Below are positions 9,426-18,139 of a stretch of 62,000 nucleotides of DNA, in pieces (the first letter of the stretch is position 1; each line of letters opens with the position of its first letter). The notes under the pieces are model-generated. The model worked only from the letters and a program-made list of their open reading frames with translations. It was not told the origin of the DNA and searched no databases. Made by a program: the position numbers and the translations under genes. Source of the DNA: Mesostigma viride (taxonomy: Eukaryota > Streptophyta > Mesostigmatophyceae > Mesostigmatales > Mesostigmataceae); the NCBI GenBank assembly GCA_009746045.1, contig RPFO01000103.1, forward strand, positions 517,070 to 579,069. Direction: 5' to 3'.

Positions 9426-10874
9426 CTATCCCGGGGAAGCCCGGGGGGGCTTCCACAGTTTCTTGTTGACGTAGAGGTCCCCGCCCCGCCAGTACACTTG
9501 GGGCTTCTCGGGGTTGGTCTTGTGGCGGATGTAGTCGGGCCACTGATCGCGGCGTTGCTGCTGCTGGGCTGGCGTCAGGTCGTCGTCAAGCGACCAGGAG
9601 GTGTCCACCAGCTTCTTGCGGCGAGAGAGGAACCGAACTCGGGCTGTGATGTCGCTGAAGGTGAGGACCACTGGAGGGGGCCCAGCCTTGGCCCGTGGAT
9701 GGGGCAGGCGGTAGGCGCCCTGCAGTATCGCACCTGGCAGCTGCATGCGCGCCAAGAGCTGTTTCTTCAGCTCGTCGAGAAGAGAGTCTGGGGTCTCCTC
9801 CGGCAGCATGTCGAAGCGCCTGAGGATGACCCGGCAGCGGCGACGGTCGCGGTCAGCGGCCTCGCGGCGCGTGTCTTCCAGCTCCTGGAGCTTGGTGGTG
9901 ATGGCGGTCGTGGTAGAGGATGCCTGGCTCTTGAGCAGGTCCGCCCAGGAGGCGCGAGTCGAGGGGTCATCACTAGCCCTACCAGCAGGTTGGGCGGCGA
10001 TGGTGGCCGTTCGCTCGGCGATCTCGGGGACCTGCGTGGCCAGGGCGTCTACCTTGGCGGCAACTGCCTCAAGTTTCACGGTGCCTTGGCCGACTCGGCC
10101 TTCCACCTGGTTAAGGCGGGTGGTCACAGTGGCTGTGGCCTCGGAAACTTTGGTGGCAATGTGCTCTTGCGTAGCAGTAAACTGAGGCTGGAGCTTAAGG
10201 GCGACTCTGGCTTCAATGTTGTTGACCTTGGCCGAGAGAGTGTTGAGTGGGCCGTCAGGCGCGTTCAGGGCGGCGAGCTGCTCAGCCATCGGCGCCAGCT
10301 GCTCCGCCACTGCAGCTCGGATGGAGTCCGTGCTGGGGGAGGTGCTGCTCTGCGGGGATGCTGCAGCTGCTGTGGCTGCCCGTCTGCGCTCATGCAGGAG
10401 GCTCCTGAGGCCAGCGTAGCCAATCTGGGTGATGTCGTGGGCGTCGCAGCGCAGGTAGCTGCACATGATGACTGCCTTCAAGTACGCCTCCGGTTCTTGA
10501 AGCAGCCATTCCCAGGCGGGCTTGGTGACCTTGTCGCCAGGGGTAGGCAGGAAAAGTTCGTCATGGCGGGCCAGGAACTTGATAACATCGTCACATTGTT
10601 CCTTCGTGAGCGTAAAGATTTCCAAGATGCAAAAATCCCGCTGGCCGGCGCCGAAGCGGCGGACGTCCCATTTGGTATGGGAAGTTCGGGTTTTCTTGGG
10701 AATGGGCGACGAATTTGGCGTAGAGCACTGCGTCGAGGGAGGCAGACCGGGGGGGAGAGCTTCGATCAGCGCAAAAAGGTTGGCGTCCGCAGGAGTTGAT
10801 GTCGCACGTGCTGCTGTCGACGGGAATGCCGACGACAGCTCAAAATGTTTGTCAAGGCTGCGTTTTGGTGGCAT
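9426..10874 (-). CDS. Retroposon ORF1 protein, L1-ORF1p-like RNA chaperone (482 aa)
   Basis: This is the best-preserved ORF1 in the window. I take the ATG at 10874 (MPPKRSLDKHF) as the start. The first ~60 residues are Ser/Pro/Thr-rich with a basic cluster (KKTRTSHTK). Residues ~75-160 form a conserved N-terminal block (FCILEIFTLTKEQCDDVIKF). Residues ~170-310 have heptad-like alanine/leucine repeats suggesting a coiled coil. Residues ~335-420 resemble an RRM (CRVILRRFDMLPEETPDS ... GAYRLPHPRAKAGPPPVVLTF). A C-terminal domain follows (LDDDLTPAQQQQRRDQWPDY ... VYWRGGDLYVNKK). The order coiled coil, RRM, CTD is that of L1 ORF1p. Likely role: trimeric RNA-binding chaperone of the element RNP. 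Assignment is by motif order, not alignment. Confidence 0.75.
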   Translation of the reverse strand: MPPKRSLDKHFELSSAFPSTAARATSTPADANLFALIEALPPGLPPSTQCSTPNSSPIPKKTRTSHTKWDVRRFGAGQRDFCILEIFTLTKEQCDDVIKFLARHDELFLPTPGDKVTKPAWEWLLQEPEAYLKAVIMCSYLRCDAHDITQIGYAGLRSLLHERRRAATAAAASPQSSTSPSTDSIRAAVAEQLAPMAEQLAALNAPDGPLNTLSAKVNNIEARVALKLQPQFTATQEHIATKVSEATATVTTRLNQVEGRVGQGTVKLEAVAAKVDALATQVPEIAERTATIAAQPAGRASDDPSTRASWADLLKSQASSTTTAITTKLQELEDTRREAADRDRRRCRVILRRFDMLPEETPDSLLDELKKQLLARMQLPGAILQGAYRLPHPRAKAGPPPVVLTFSDITARVRFLSRRKKLVDTSWSLDDDLTPAQQQQRRDQWPDYIRHKTNPEKPQVYWRGGDLYVNKKLWKPPRASPG

Positions 10875-10915
10875 TTGCAAAATACTGCGTTACAGCCGTA
10901 ACCGATTATACTAGC

Positions 10916-10940
10916 AGATGCGTCTTGAAAAGACGCATCT
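10916..10940 (-). promoter_or_regulatory. Perfect 10-bp hairpin in the family C 5' UTR
   Basis: The arms AGATGCGTCT and AGACGCATCT flank a 5-nt loop (10926-10930), 42 bp upstream of the ORF1 start codon. The family A elements have a shorter CGTCT/AGACG stem in the equivalent place (for example 13485-13499), followed by a TATAAT-like word and TTACGCA before the ATG. Possible roles are RNP recognition or translation control; this is inference. Confidence 0.6.
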
Positions 10941-11009
10941 GATGCAAGTAGCCTGACTGAATTGCCAAATGAAAAGCAAATGATTGCCAAATGAAAAGCA
11001 AATGATGAT

Positions 11010-12252
11010 GGGGGACCATAAATATGACCCTTGGGCATGCATCCCACTACTTGTTGAGTTCATATCCCATCACAATACATGTGCAGGGAGCTTAATCTGG
11101 CAAGGACACCCCCTAAAAGCACGGATTGCCTAGGACAACCCCCCCACACTTGTGTACCAAACACCATAAAAAGTTCAAATCCCCACCCAGACCAAAGAAT
11201 GGAGCTAGTTTGCAGCACCAAAATCGCACGTCTGGGCATACTTATGCAGTTTACCGACAAATACGTCTTTTTTGTGACTAAAAAAAAAAAATCAAATCAA
11301 ATACGCATGGGTTGGGCCCAGGGAGATAGAAATAACTTCCACAGGGTGGGAATATTATCAATGGCACCAATTTTCAGCTCATTCTGACCACGTATGTGAA
11401 CTGCACACACTTATGTATTAAAAAAAAAAAATGCTCAAAAATACGGTTGTAAGACACATGGCCACACCACTCACACCCTTGCCCACCACAGTGTGGGCCA
11501 AACAAGGTGCCAGCAAGTTATTTATCATGCAAACTATCTTGGAATCAAAATTCAGGTCATTCTGAGCTAGACTGATGGCATAAACTAGTGTCCTCAACTG
11601 CCACCCCTCAACCCTAGTATAGACTGGCATGAGCTCAAACATAACCCTTTTCATCACCTGCCCACCACAAATCATCAGAATCCTAACATTGACGGCTGCC
11701 AATTGAGTTATACAAACAGCCACCAAATGCAGGATCAAGCTGAGCATGAGCCCTGAGTACTAGAGAGGTCATTCATAGCATGCAGCACCACACTATGGTA
11801 GCGTAGTTGGCAATCTTCATTGGTAATAACAGAAATTTATGTTTAGAGGCCCAAGCAACGTTCAATAGCAACAGAAACATGTGGGATTAGATGGGTGACT
11901 CGTACATGCTAGCCACACCCCACACCTCACCATGGTTGTAAACCATGCTCAACAATAAGGTGCATAAACAGCATGCTCATATACACGTGCTATGCTGACT
12001 TAGAGTAGAGGATGATGCCTCAATCAACCAGCAATAATAACACAATGTTCTAACCCTGCAGGTTCACATCACCCCGTTCAAAAACCAACCAACAAAACAG
12101 AACTGTAAGCGCAAACACGAAATACAGCTTAAAGCCATAAGAGAAATGGCTTGCAGCCATCCTCATAAGCATGGCTAGCATTCTTGAGAGCACATTGATT
12201 GTGATGCATAGTGGCTGTGATCCACAAATCTAAAGAGAACACACACGTAAGC
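11010..12252. other. Unassigned interval, AT-richer, no gene recognised
   Basis: Two A-homopolymers (11280-11291 and 11420-11431) and no ORF with recognisable features. There are no family tails, LTR ends or TIRs. Confidence 0.5.
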
Positions 12253-12261
12253 ATAGCTTAC

Positions 12262-12388
12262 GCAAAATTGGTGCGAGAGGTCCCCAGTTCGATTCCGGTC
12301 GGATTCATTTGCAGATGGCGTTTTCCGCGTTTTCCGCGGCCTGGCACTGAACGCAAAGGTTTTCACCTTTGCGGAGTGTCTGATCAGA
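12262..12388 (+). mobile_element. Candidate SINE with tRNA-like B box, copy 1 (127 bp)
   Basis: A 127-bp unit starting GCAAAATTGGTGCGAGAGG contains AGTTCGATTCC, a near-consensus Pol III B box, within a tRNA 3'-half-like context. A CGCGTTTTCCGCGTTTTCCG segment follows, then a 9-bp stem-loop CGCAAAGGT/ACCTTTGCG, ending in CTGATCAGA. The direct repeat ATAGCTTAC flanks it (12253-12261 and 12389-12397). A second copy lies at 15087-15204. There is no poly-A tail. A SINE is the best fit. Confidence 0.65.
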
Positions 12389-12397
12389 ATAGCTTAC

Positions 12398-13371
12398 ACA
12401 TATACAAAGCATGGCCAGCAAGAGAAGTATAGCCACCTTGTTTCCCAGCACGTTGAGACGCACGGTTCATATGCTCGCCAGCTTGTTGCAACAGTCATGC
12501 CGCCCTCGAGGCATGCCGGGGTACGTGTTGAATATGCAATATAAGCACTCTGCCATCCAAATCCTTCTATATATCATTACATTAACGTAGCAGCTTACCT
12601 TGATATTACCCAAATCAATCCTAGACAGGATTTCAGAGCTTGCCACGCATAACGTAAGCGAATCGGTTGAAAGCTGCCGGAAAACTAGAGACGTGCATGC
12701 AGCAAGCGGCGAACAAAACAACGCACCCTTCCAGGAAACCGTGCTGAAAGCTTAGAATAAAGGGATTTCTAAACGCAATAGACTTCGGGGGTAACCACTG
12801 GATAATAGACGTACAATGGCATGCTATCTTTCCTGACAAGGCGCGCAAGAAATGCCAGCCACCCATGGACGGGTTGACAGCGCATAAAGCAGGACCTGGC
12901 GTTTTCTTTCCGAAAATGACGAGGAAAAGTAATAAAATAAAAGGTTCTTTAACATTTTCAATCTCCCCGTTCATGAACGTTGCTTTCTGCATCGCTAGGG
13001 ACTAAGAACCTTTGTAATTATCGCTGTAGGCATGTATTGCTGCTTATTCGTTGCGGCAAGATTTCCGGGCCAGACCCCCTCGCAAACGCGGATGAAAAAT
13101 GGCATCGATCTCGTCAATAATGCATCTTCGGCTACGCAAGATCATGATGAAACTTTGATTTGACGCATCTGCATAATTTTCTGCGGTCTTATTGCCATAT
13201 TACTGCATTTATTACCGAACGCACGTCGCCATGGCCAACTTGGCGCAAGGGTTACGCGCATCGTGCACCACAATTTCACGTGCCGAGGTAGCGTCGGGTA
13301 CCGGCGCGAATTTTTTGGCGCGAAATAATTCCGGTCTGTCCGGACCCCTTAAAGTCAATTTACAACAGACT
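12398..13371. other. Unassigned interval, no gene recognised
   Basis: No supported ORF. Around 13300-13345 there is a GC-rich imperfect inverted repeat (GGCGCGAATTTTTTGGCGCG within ACCGG...CCGGT). Confidence 0.45.
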
Positions 13372-13542
13372 TTAGTCCACATTCCATGCGCTTACGAATT
13401 TGAGCCACGAGGTAGCCATGGCTGTCGGAGCTCATAACTTTCACGTTTGAGCCCCGAATTCAGCTGTGAATATCACAATCGCTTCGTCTTTCTTAGACGC
13501 ACATGCTGATATAATTTTCCGAAGAGCTCTATAACGCACTAT

Positions 13543-14915
13543 ATGGCGAATAAACGCGCCTCGACGCAACGCAGCCTGGCGGCTGCGCTCGGCAATGAAA
13601 ATACGTCTGCAGCCCCGGCAGCAGCTTCGCCCTCAAGCCCGGACGGCAATGGTGACACTAGTCGTGCACTGGTGGTTGCCCAGCCCCCTCACGGACTTGC
13701 CTCGGCCTCTGCATCGCCAGAGCCTAAACGTAGCCGCCCTGAGCCGATCCGCCCCCTGACGAGCCGGACTGGAAAGAAATAGACTTTGACGCCAAATCAG
13801 CTACATGGTGGACACAAGGCCGCGCAAATCCCATCCAGTTTATGAACGCCGTGTTCTTCGGGTCGCGCACCTCGCTTCTTGCCCTGGGCAAGCACTTTTA
13901 CGTCCAAGGCCGCATCATTATGCCTACCCGCATGGATTCCCCGTCCGATCTGTCCAGCTACTCCCGCCCCCGCCTTCAGCTCCTCGCCCTCTGCTGCCTC
14001 CTAGGGCGCTCTGTCGCCGACATCTGGGCCCCCCCCTCCACCTCCGAAATTCGCTCCATCATCAACAACGCCATCGAACAGCACGTGACACCCCTGGCCG
14101 CAGATGTGGCGGCCATGGGCGGCACGTTGGCTGCCGAGCTTCCCATCCTCTCCTCCACCACCACCGCCACCTCCAAGCTCCTCGCCTCCACCTCCACCAC
14201 AACCGACGCCCTCACGGCCCAGCTTCTCGCCATCGACAAGCGCCTGCGGGACAATGCCATAGCCATCGAATGCTTGCAGAACACCGCCGGCATCACTGCT
14301 CAGGCGGTGAAGGACATCGCCGCTCGGCCAGCCCCTGCTGGCCCTGCCGGCGATGCTCCTCCCATCCCGACCTGGGCGGACATGCTTAAGCAACACGCCA
14401 CCTCCACCACCTCCGCCGTCGCCGCCCAGCTTAAGCAGCAGACGCTGGACCTCCGCGAGGAGGCCGAGCTCGCCAAGCGCAGCCTTAACGTCATAGTCAA
14501 GCACTTCGACCCGCTGCAGGACGAGACCTCCGAGACCCTTGCCCTGGCGTTTGAGAACAAAATCCTTGTCCCCATGGCTATCACTGGTAAGGGCAAGCCG
14601 CGGGGGGTGACCCGCCTTCCCCGCTCGCGGGGTAAGGCCGGCCCCTCCCCCTTGCTCCTCACCTTTGACACCATGGCGGATAAGATGGAGTTCCTCAAGT
14701 GTCGCAAGCGGCTTGGGGGGACCGCCTACACGCTGGACGACGACCTGACCTTGACGCAGCAACAACGGCGACGGGAGTTATGGCCGACCTACCTCCAGCT
14801 TCGGCAGACGGCGGGGCAGAAGCCGGTCTACTGGAAGGGGGCGGACATCTACGTCGCCCACAAGCCCTGGCAGGCGACCCCTGCCGCCCCAGCCACCCCA
14901 GCCACCCCAGCCTAG
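13543..14915 (+). pseudogene. Retroposon ORF1 (L1-type), one frameshift
   Basis: The start ATGGCGAATAAACGC at 13543 follows the conserved 5' UTR. The first ~67 codons (to KRSRPEP) are in one frame. After a shift near 13745 the frame runs open to the TAG at 14913: MNAVFFGSRTSLLALGKHFY, DVAAMGGTLAAELP, the coiled-coil region DKRLRDNAIAIECLQ, TWADMLKQH, SLNVIVKHFDPLQDETS, PLLLTFDTMADKMEF, LDDDLTLTQQQRRRELWP, VYWKGADIYVAHKPW. Apart from the frameshift it is complete (about 457 codons). Confidence 0.85.
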
Positions 14916-15086
14916 GGAATATATAGCAGTAGTGTAGCCTAGAAAGCTTAGTGACGTGGCCATGTATGCCTACGTGATGGGCCCACACCCGCCCTTGCAA
15001 TAGCCGTAGCAATTTCGAGTCATGCTTTGCCCATGCAGGGAGTTACTCCCTGCTGAGAGGCCATGTGTACCCTAGCTATAGCCTAG

Positions 15087-15204
15087 GTGCGAGAGGTCCC
15101 CAGTTCGATTCAGGTCGGATTCATTTGTAGATCGCGTTTTCCGCGTTTTCCGCGGCCCGGCACTGAACGCAAAGGTTTTCACCTTTGCGGAGTGTCTGAT
15201 CAGA
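15087..15204 (+). mobile_element. Candidate SINE, copy 2 (118 bp)
   Basis: Nearly identical to 12262-12388 but lacking the first 9 bp (GCAAAATTG). Flanked by ATAGCCTAG (15078-15086 and 15205-15213). The opposite arm of the palindrome, around 15692-15705, has the same flank with a single copy of this word and no insert, so the empty site is visible in the same locus. The alternative boundary (element ending in ATAGC with a 4-bp duplication CTAG) cannot be excluded. Confidence 0.75.
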
Positions 15205-15432
15205 ATAGCCTAGCCACATACCTTCCACCCCATATGTCATGCAGGCCTTCTAGGCCCTCTCCTCAAGCCCCCCCTGGGTGCCTGTGCTTGTTTAGGAGGC
15301 ATGAACCATCATGGAGGTGCAGGTGCACCTAGTGCACCCAGAGCAGGTGATTTTCTGATCAGAGCAGGTGATTTTCTGATCAGAGCAGGTGATAGTTGTA
15401 CATCCTACACCTGCAGGTTGTCGCCCTGATTG

Positions 15433-17046
15433 TTAATTAATTAAAATCATAGCTCCGTGGGGAGCATATGTAACACATAGCCCTGAGAAAGGGGCATCTA
15501 TGGGTTTGTAATACAATCACTGAGGGCGACAACCTGCAGGTGTAGGATGTACAACTATCACCTGCTCTGGGTGCACTAGGTGCACCTGCACCTCCATGAT
15601 GGTTCATGCCTCCTAAACAAGCACAGGCACCCAGGGGGGGCTTGAGGAGAGGGCCTAGAAGGCCTGCATGACATATGGGGTGGAAGGTATGTGGCTAGGC
15701 TATAGCTAGGGTACACATGGCCTCTCAGCAGGGAGTAACTCCCTGCATGGGCAAAGCATGACTCGACATTGCTACGGCTATTGCAAGGGCGGGTGTGGGC
15801 CCATCACGTAGGCATACATGGCCACGTCACTAAGCTTTCTAGTCTACACTACTGCTATATATTCCCTAGGCTGGGGTGGCTGGGGTGGCTGGGGTTGCAG
15901 GGGTCGCCTGCCAGGGCTTGTGGGCAACGTAGATGTCCGCCCCCTTCCAGTAGACCGGCTTCTGCCCCGCCGTCTGCCGAAGCTGGAGGTAGGTCGGCCA
16001 TAACTCCCGTCGCCGCTGTTGCTGCGTCAAGGTCAAGTCGTCGTCCAGCGTGTAGGCGGTCCCCCCAAGCCGCTTGCGACACTTGAGGAACTCCATCTTA
16101 TCCGCCATGGTGTCAAAGGTGAGGAGCAAGGGGGAGGGGCCGGCCTTACCCCGCGAGCGGGGAAGGCGGGTCACCCCCCGTGGCTTGCCCTTACCAGTGA
16201 TAGCCATGGGGACAAGGATTTTGTTCTCAAACGCCAGGGCAAGGGTCTCGGAGGTCTCGTCCTGCAGCGGGTCGAAGTGCTTGACTATGACGTTAAGGCT
16301 GCGCTTGGCAAGCTCGGCCTCCTCGCGGAGGTCCAGCGTCTGCTGCTTAAGCTGGGCGGCGACGGCGGAGGTGGTGGAGGTGGCGTGTTGCTTAAGCATG
16401 TCCGCCCAGGTCGGGATGGGAGGAGCATCGCCGGCAGGGCCAGCAGGGGCTGGCCGAGCGGCGATGTCCTTCACCGCCTGAGCAGTGATGCCGGCGGTGT
16501 TCTGCAAGCATTCGATGGCTATGGCATTGTCCTGCAGGCGCTTGTCGATGGCGAGAAGCTGGGCCGTGAGGGCGTCGGTTGTGGTGGAGGTGGAGGCGAG
16601 GAGCTTGGAGGTGGCGGTGGTGGTGGAGGAGAGGATGGGAAGCTCGGCAGCCAACGTGCCGCCCATGGCCGCCACATCTGCGGCCAGGGGTGTCACGTGC
16701 TGTTCGATGGCGTTGTTGATGATGGAGCGAATTTCGGAGGTGGAGGGGGGGGGGCAGATGTCGGCGACAGTGCGCCCTAGGAGGCAGCATCTGGAGGGCG
16801 AGGAGCTGAAGGCGGGGGCGGAAGTAGCTGGACAGATCCGACGGGGAATCCATGCGGGTAGGCATAATGATGCGGCCTTGGACGTAAAAGTGCTTGCCCA
16901 GGGCAAGAAGCGAGGTGCGCGACCCAAAGAACACGGCGTTCATAAACTGCATGGGATTTGCGCGGCCTTGTGTCCACCATGTAGCTGATTTGGCGTCAAA
17001 GTCTATTTCTTTCCAGTCCGGCTCGTCAGGGGGCGGATGCTCAGGG
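15433..17046 (-). mobile_element. Family A ORF1-only retroposon, antisense and nested, 5'-truncated
   Basis: The target duplication CTGATTG (15426-15432 and 17047-17053) lies in the 3' UTR of the host family A element. The tail is TTAATTAATTAAAATC with the CTCCGTGGGGAG hairpin. It is 5'-truncated within ORF1 at the point equivalent to about 13738. The 3' UTR mirrors that of the host copy but lacks the SINE-like unit and the 21-bp duplication. Confidence 0.88.
15866..17030 (-). pseudogene. Retroposon ORF1, 5'-truncated and frameshifted
   Basis: It opens in the DEPDWKEIDFDAKSATWWTQ segment (17030-16950) and continues through MNAVFFGSRTSLLALGKHFY. It shifts frame near 16790, where GCTCTCC... 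is replaced by a duplicated ATGCTG segment, then stays open through DVAAMGGTLAAELP, the coiled coil and RRM-like region to the stop at 15866. The C-terminus has ATPATPATPA. Confidence 0.8.
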
Positions 17047-17131
17047 CTGATTGTATTACAAACCCATAGATGCCCCTTTCTCAGGGCTATGTGTTACATA
17101 TGCTCCCCACGGAGCTATGATTTTAATTAAT

Positions 17132-17222
17132 TAGTCCACATATTGATTCCATGTGTTGACAACAAATGTACTGCACCTCCACCAATTTGGAATTAAATAT
17201 TCTTTAATCAAACATGGCAGGT
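17132..17222. repeat. Duplicated RBCS 3'-flank segment, left copy
   Basis: TAGTCCACATATTGATTCCA ... AACATGGCAGGTT recurs at about 17920-18011 next to RBCS. Its missing left part (GTCAATTTACAACAGACT) is at 13354-13371, separated by the 3.7-kb retroposon. The pair is a direct duplication of about 113 bp around 17223-17898. Confidence 0.8.
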
Positions 17223-17261
17223 TAACGGAGTTATGTTCCTAATTAATTAATTAGATCACCT

Positions 17262-17890
17262 CTAATTTCAACAACAACTGGAGTGGAACTCCCTGCAAAC
17301 ATCAGTTCCAGCTCCAAACAAGATTACAGCCAAGTCAGGTAAATCTTGTAAGAACCGGCAGGGAAAGTGCCTGGACTGTCATATTACCGTGGACTTTTCG
17401 TGATAGACTCGGCATGGACATGTGCTACACTAGACGTGACGGGCTCGCCCCCCGGCAGCCTCCTGGTTTGTCTGTGATATGGAGGCAGATGGTGCGCAAG
17501 GATAGATGGCAAGTAGTGATGAAGGAGACCACCCCCAAGCCTGTGGGGGCTCCGCGTGTGACCAAGTATGGCATTCATAGCGATTCAAGCGGTGCCCACA
17601 CCCCTGTAACTAGGACCTAGATAGCTTATACCATCCATTCCATCCCATGTTCCCCTCCCAGTGAGGACTTATGCTCACGTGTCTATTAATTAATTAATTA
17701 TCTGGTTGTGGGGGTATCAAATAATCCACCTAGACTTCATCAGACACCAAAAACCTCCTTCCCGGCCCGGAATACTAGTCCTCCCAAGAAGCACCAGGAC
17801 AGCAGAACTGTGGAAAACACCTAAACATCATCATACATAATGGGTACAAATGTATGTGGAACTACAGTCAGGCGGCTCTGGCTGTGGTTG
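17262..17890. repeat. Dispersed duplicate A2 (partner at 8610-8943), interrupted
   Basis: Same sequence as 8610-8943, split by the family C insertion 17387-17696. As at 8543-8608, a family A tail (AACGGAGTTATGTTCCTAATTAATTAATTAG, about 17223-17253) precedes it, so tail and segment were duplicated together. Confidence 0.8.
17387..17696 (+). mobile_element. Family C LINE 3' fragment with RT C-terminus
   Basis: The plus strand encodes RDRLGMDMCYTRRDGLAP and VIWRQMVRKDRWQVVMKET (to the stop at 17618), almost identical to the fragment at 4027-4391. The 3' hairpin is collapsed to CACGTG by an internal deletion, followed by a TTAA tail. The target was GTCATATTA|TCTGG, seen uninterrupted at 8734-8747. 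The duplication is at least ATTA but merges with the tail. Confidence 0.8.
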
Positions 17891-18139
17891 TGTTATTAAG
17901 TCAATTTACAACAGACTTTAGTCCACATATTGATTCCATGTGTTGACAACAAATGTACTGCACCTCCACCAATTTGGAATTAAATATTGTTTAATCAAAC
18001 ATGGCAGGTTCTAAAAAGATCATCCTCACGCTCGAGAGTAGAACTTTTCAGCCTGTGCTGAGTTTTACAGCCAGATTGCATTAAAAGACAACCAAGCCTA
18101 GCCATCTTACAATGGCCTTTGAGCTGGCTCCAACACCAT

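Larger units (their letters stand above)
9021..10997 (-). mobile_element. Family C ORF1-only retroposon, full length and ORF-intact (1977 bp)
   Basis: The flanking duplication GCAAATGATGA (9010-9020 and 10998-11008, possibly 12 bp) is exact. On the minus strand the element begins with a twice-repeated 22-bp unit (TTTTCATTTGGCAATCATTTGC), then a 5' UTR hairpin, an uninterrupted ORF1 and a ~380-bp 3' UTR. It closes with the CACGTGACGCAGTCACGTG hairpin (9038-9056) and a TTAATTAATTAA tail. The last ~30 bp match the RT-bearing family C fragments, yet no RT sequence is present. Confidence 0.9.
13383..17130 (+). mobile_element. Family A ORF1-only retroposon, full length, carrying two nested insertions
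   Basis: The outer duplication TTAGTCCACAT is exact (13372-13382 and 17131-17141). Plus-strand order: 5' UTR with GAGCCACGAGG, ORF1, 3' UTR with the palindromic GCAGGGAGTTACTCCCTGC, the CTCCCCACGGAG hairpin and an ATTTTAATTAA tail (17110-17130). A SINE-like unit sits at 15087-15204. An antisense copy of the same family occupies 15433-17046 inside the 3' UTR, making the locus a giant imperfect palindrome. A 21-bp unit (GAGCAGGTGATTTTCTGATCA) is doubled at 15341-15382 in this arm only. Confidence 0.88.

Noticed and set aside
9498-10799. 433-aa plus-strand ORF opposite the family C ORF1
   Set aside because: Antisense shadow of an intact ORF1; no motif, and the same effect occurs opposite other ORF1 copies.
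12262-12388. A functional tRNA gene
   Set aside because: Only a B box and tRNA-like 3' half are present; no A box or cloverleaf can be formed, and the T-stem pairs poorly.
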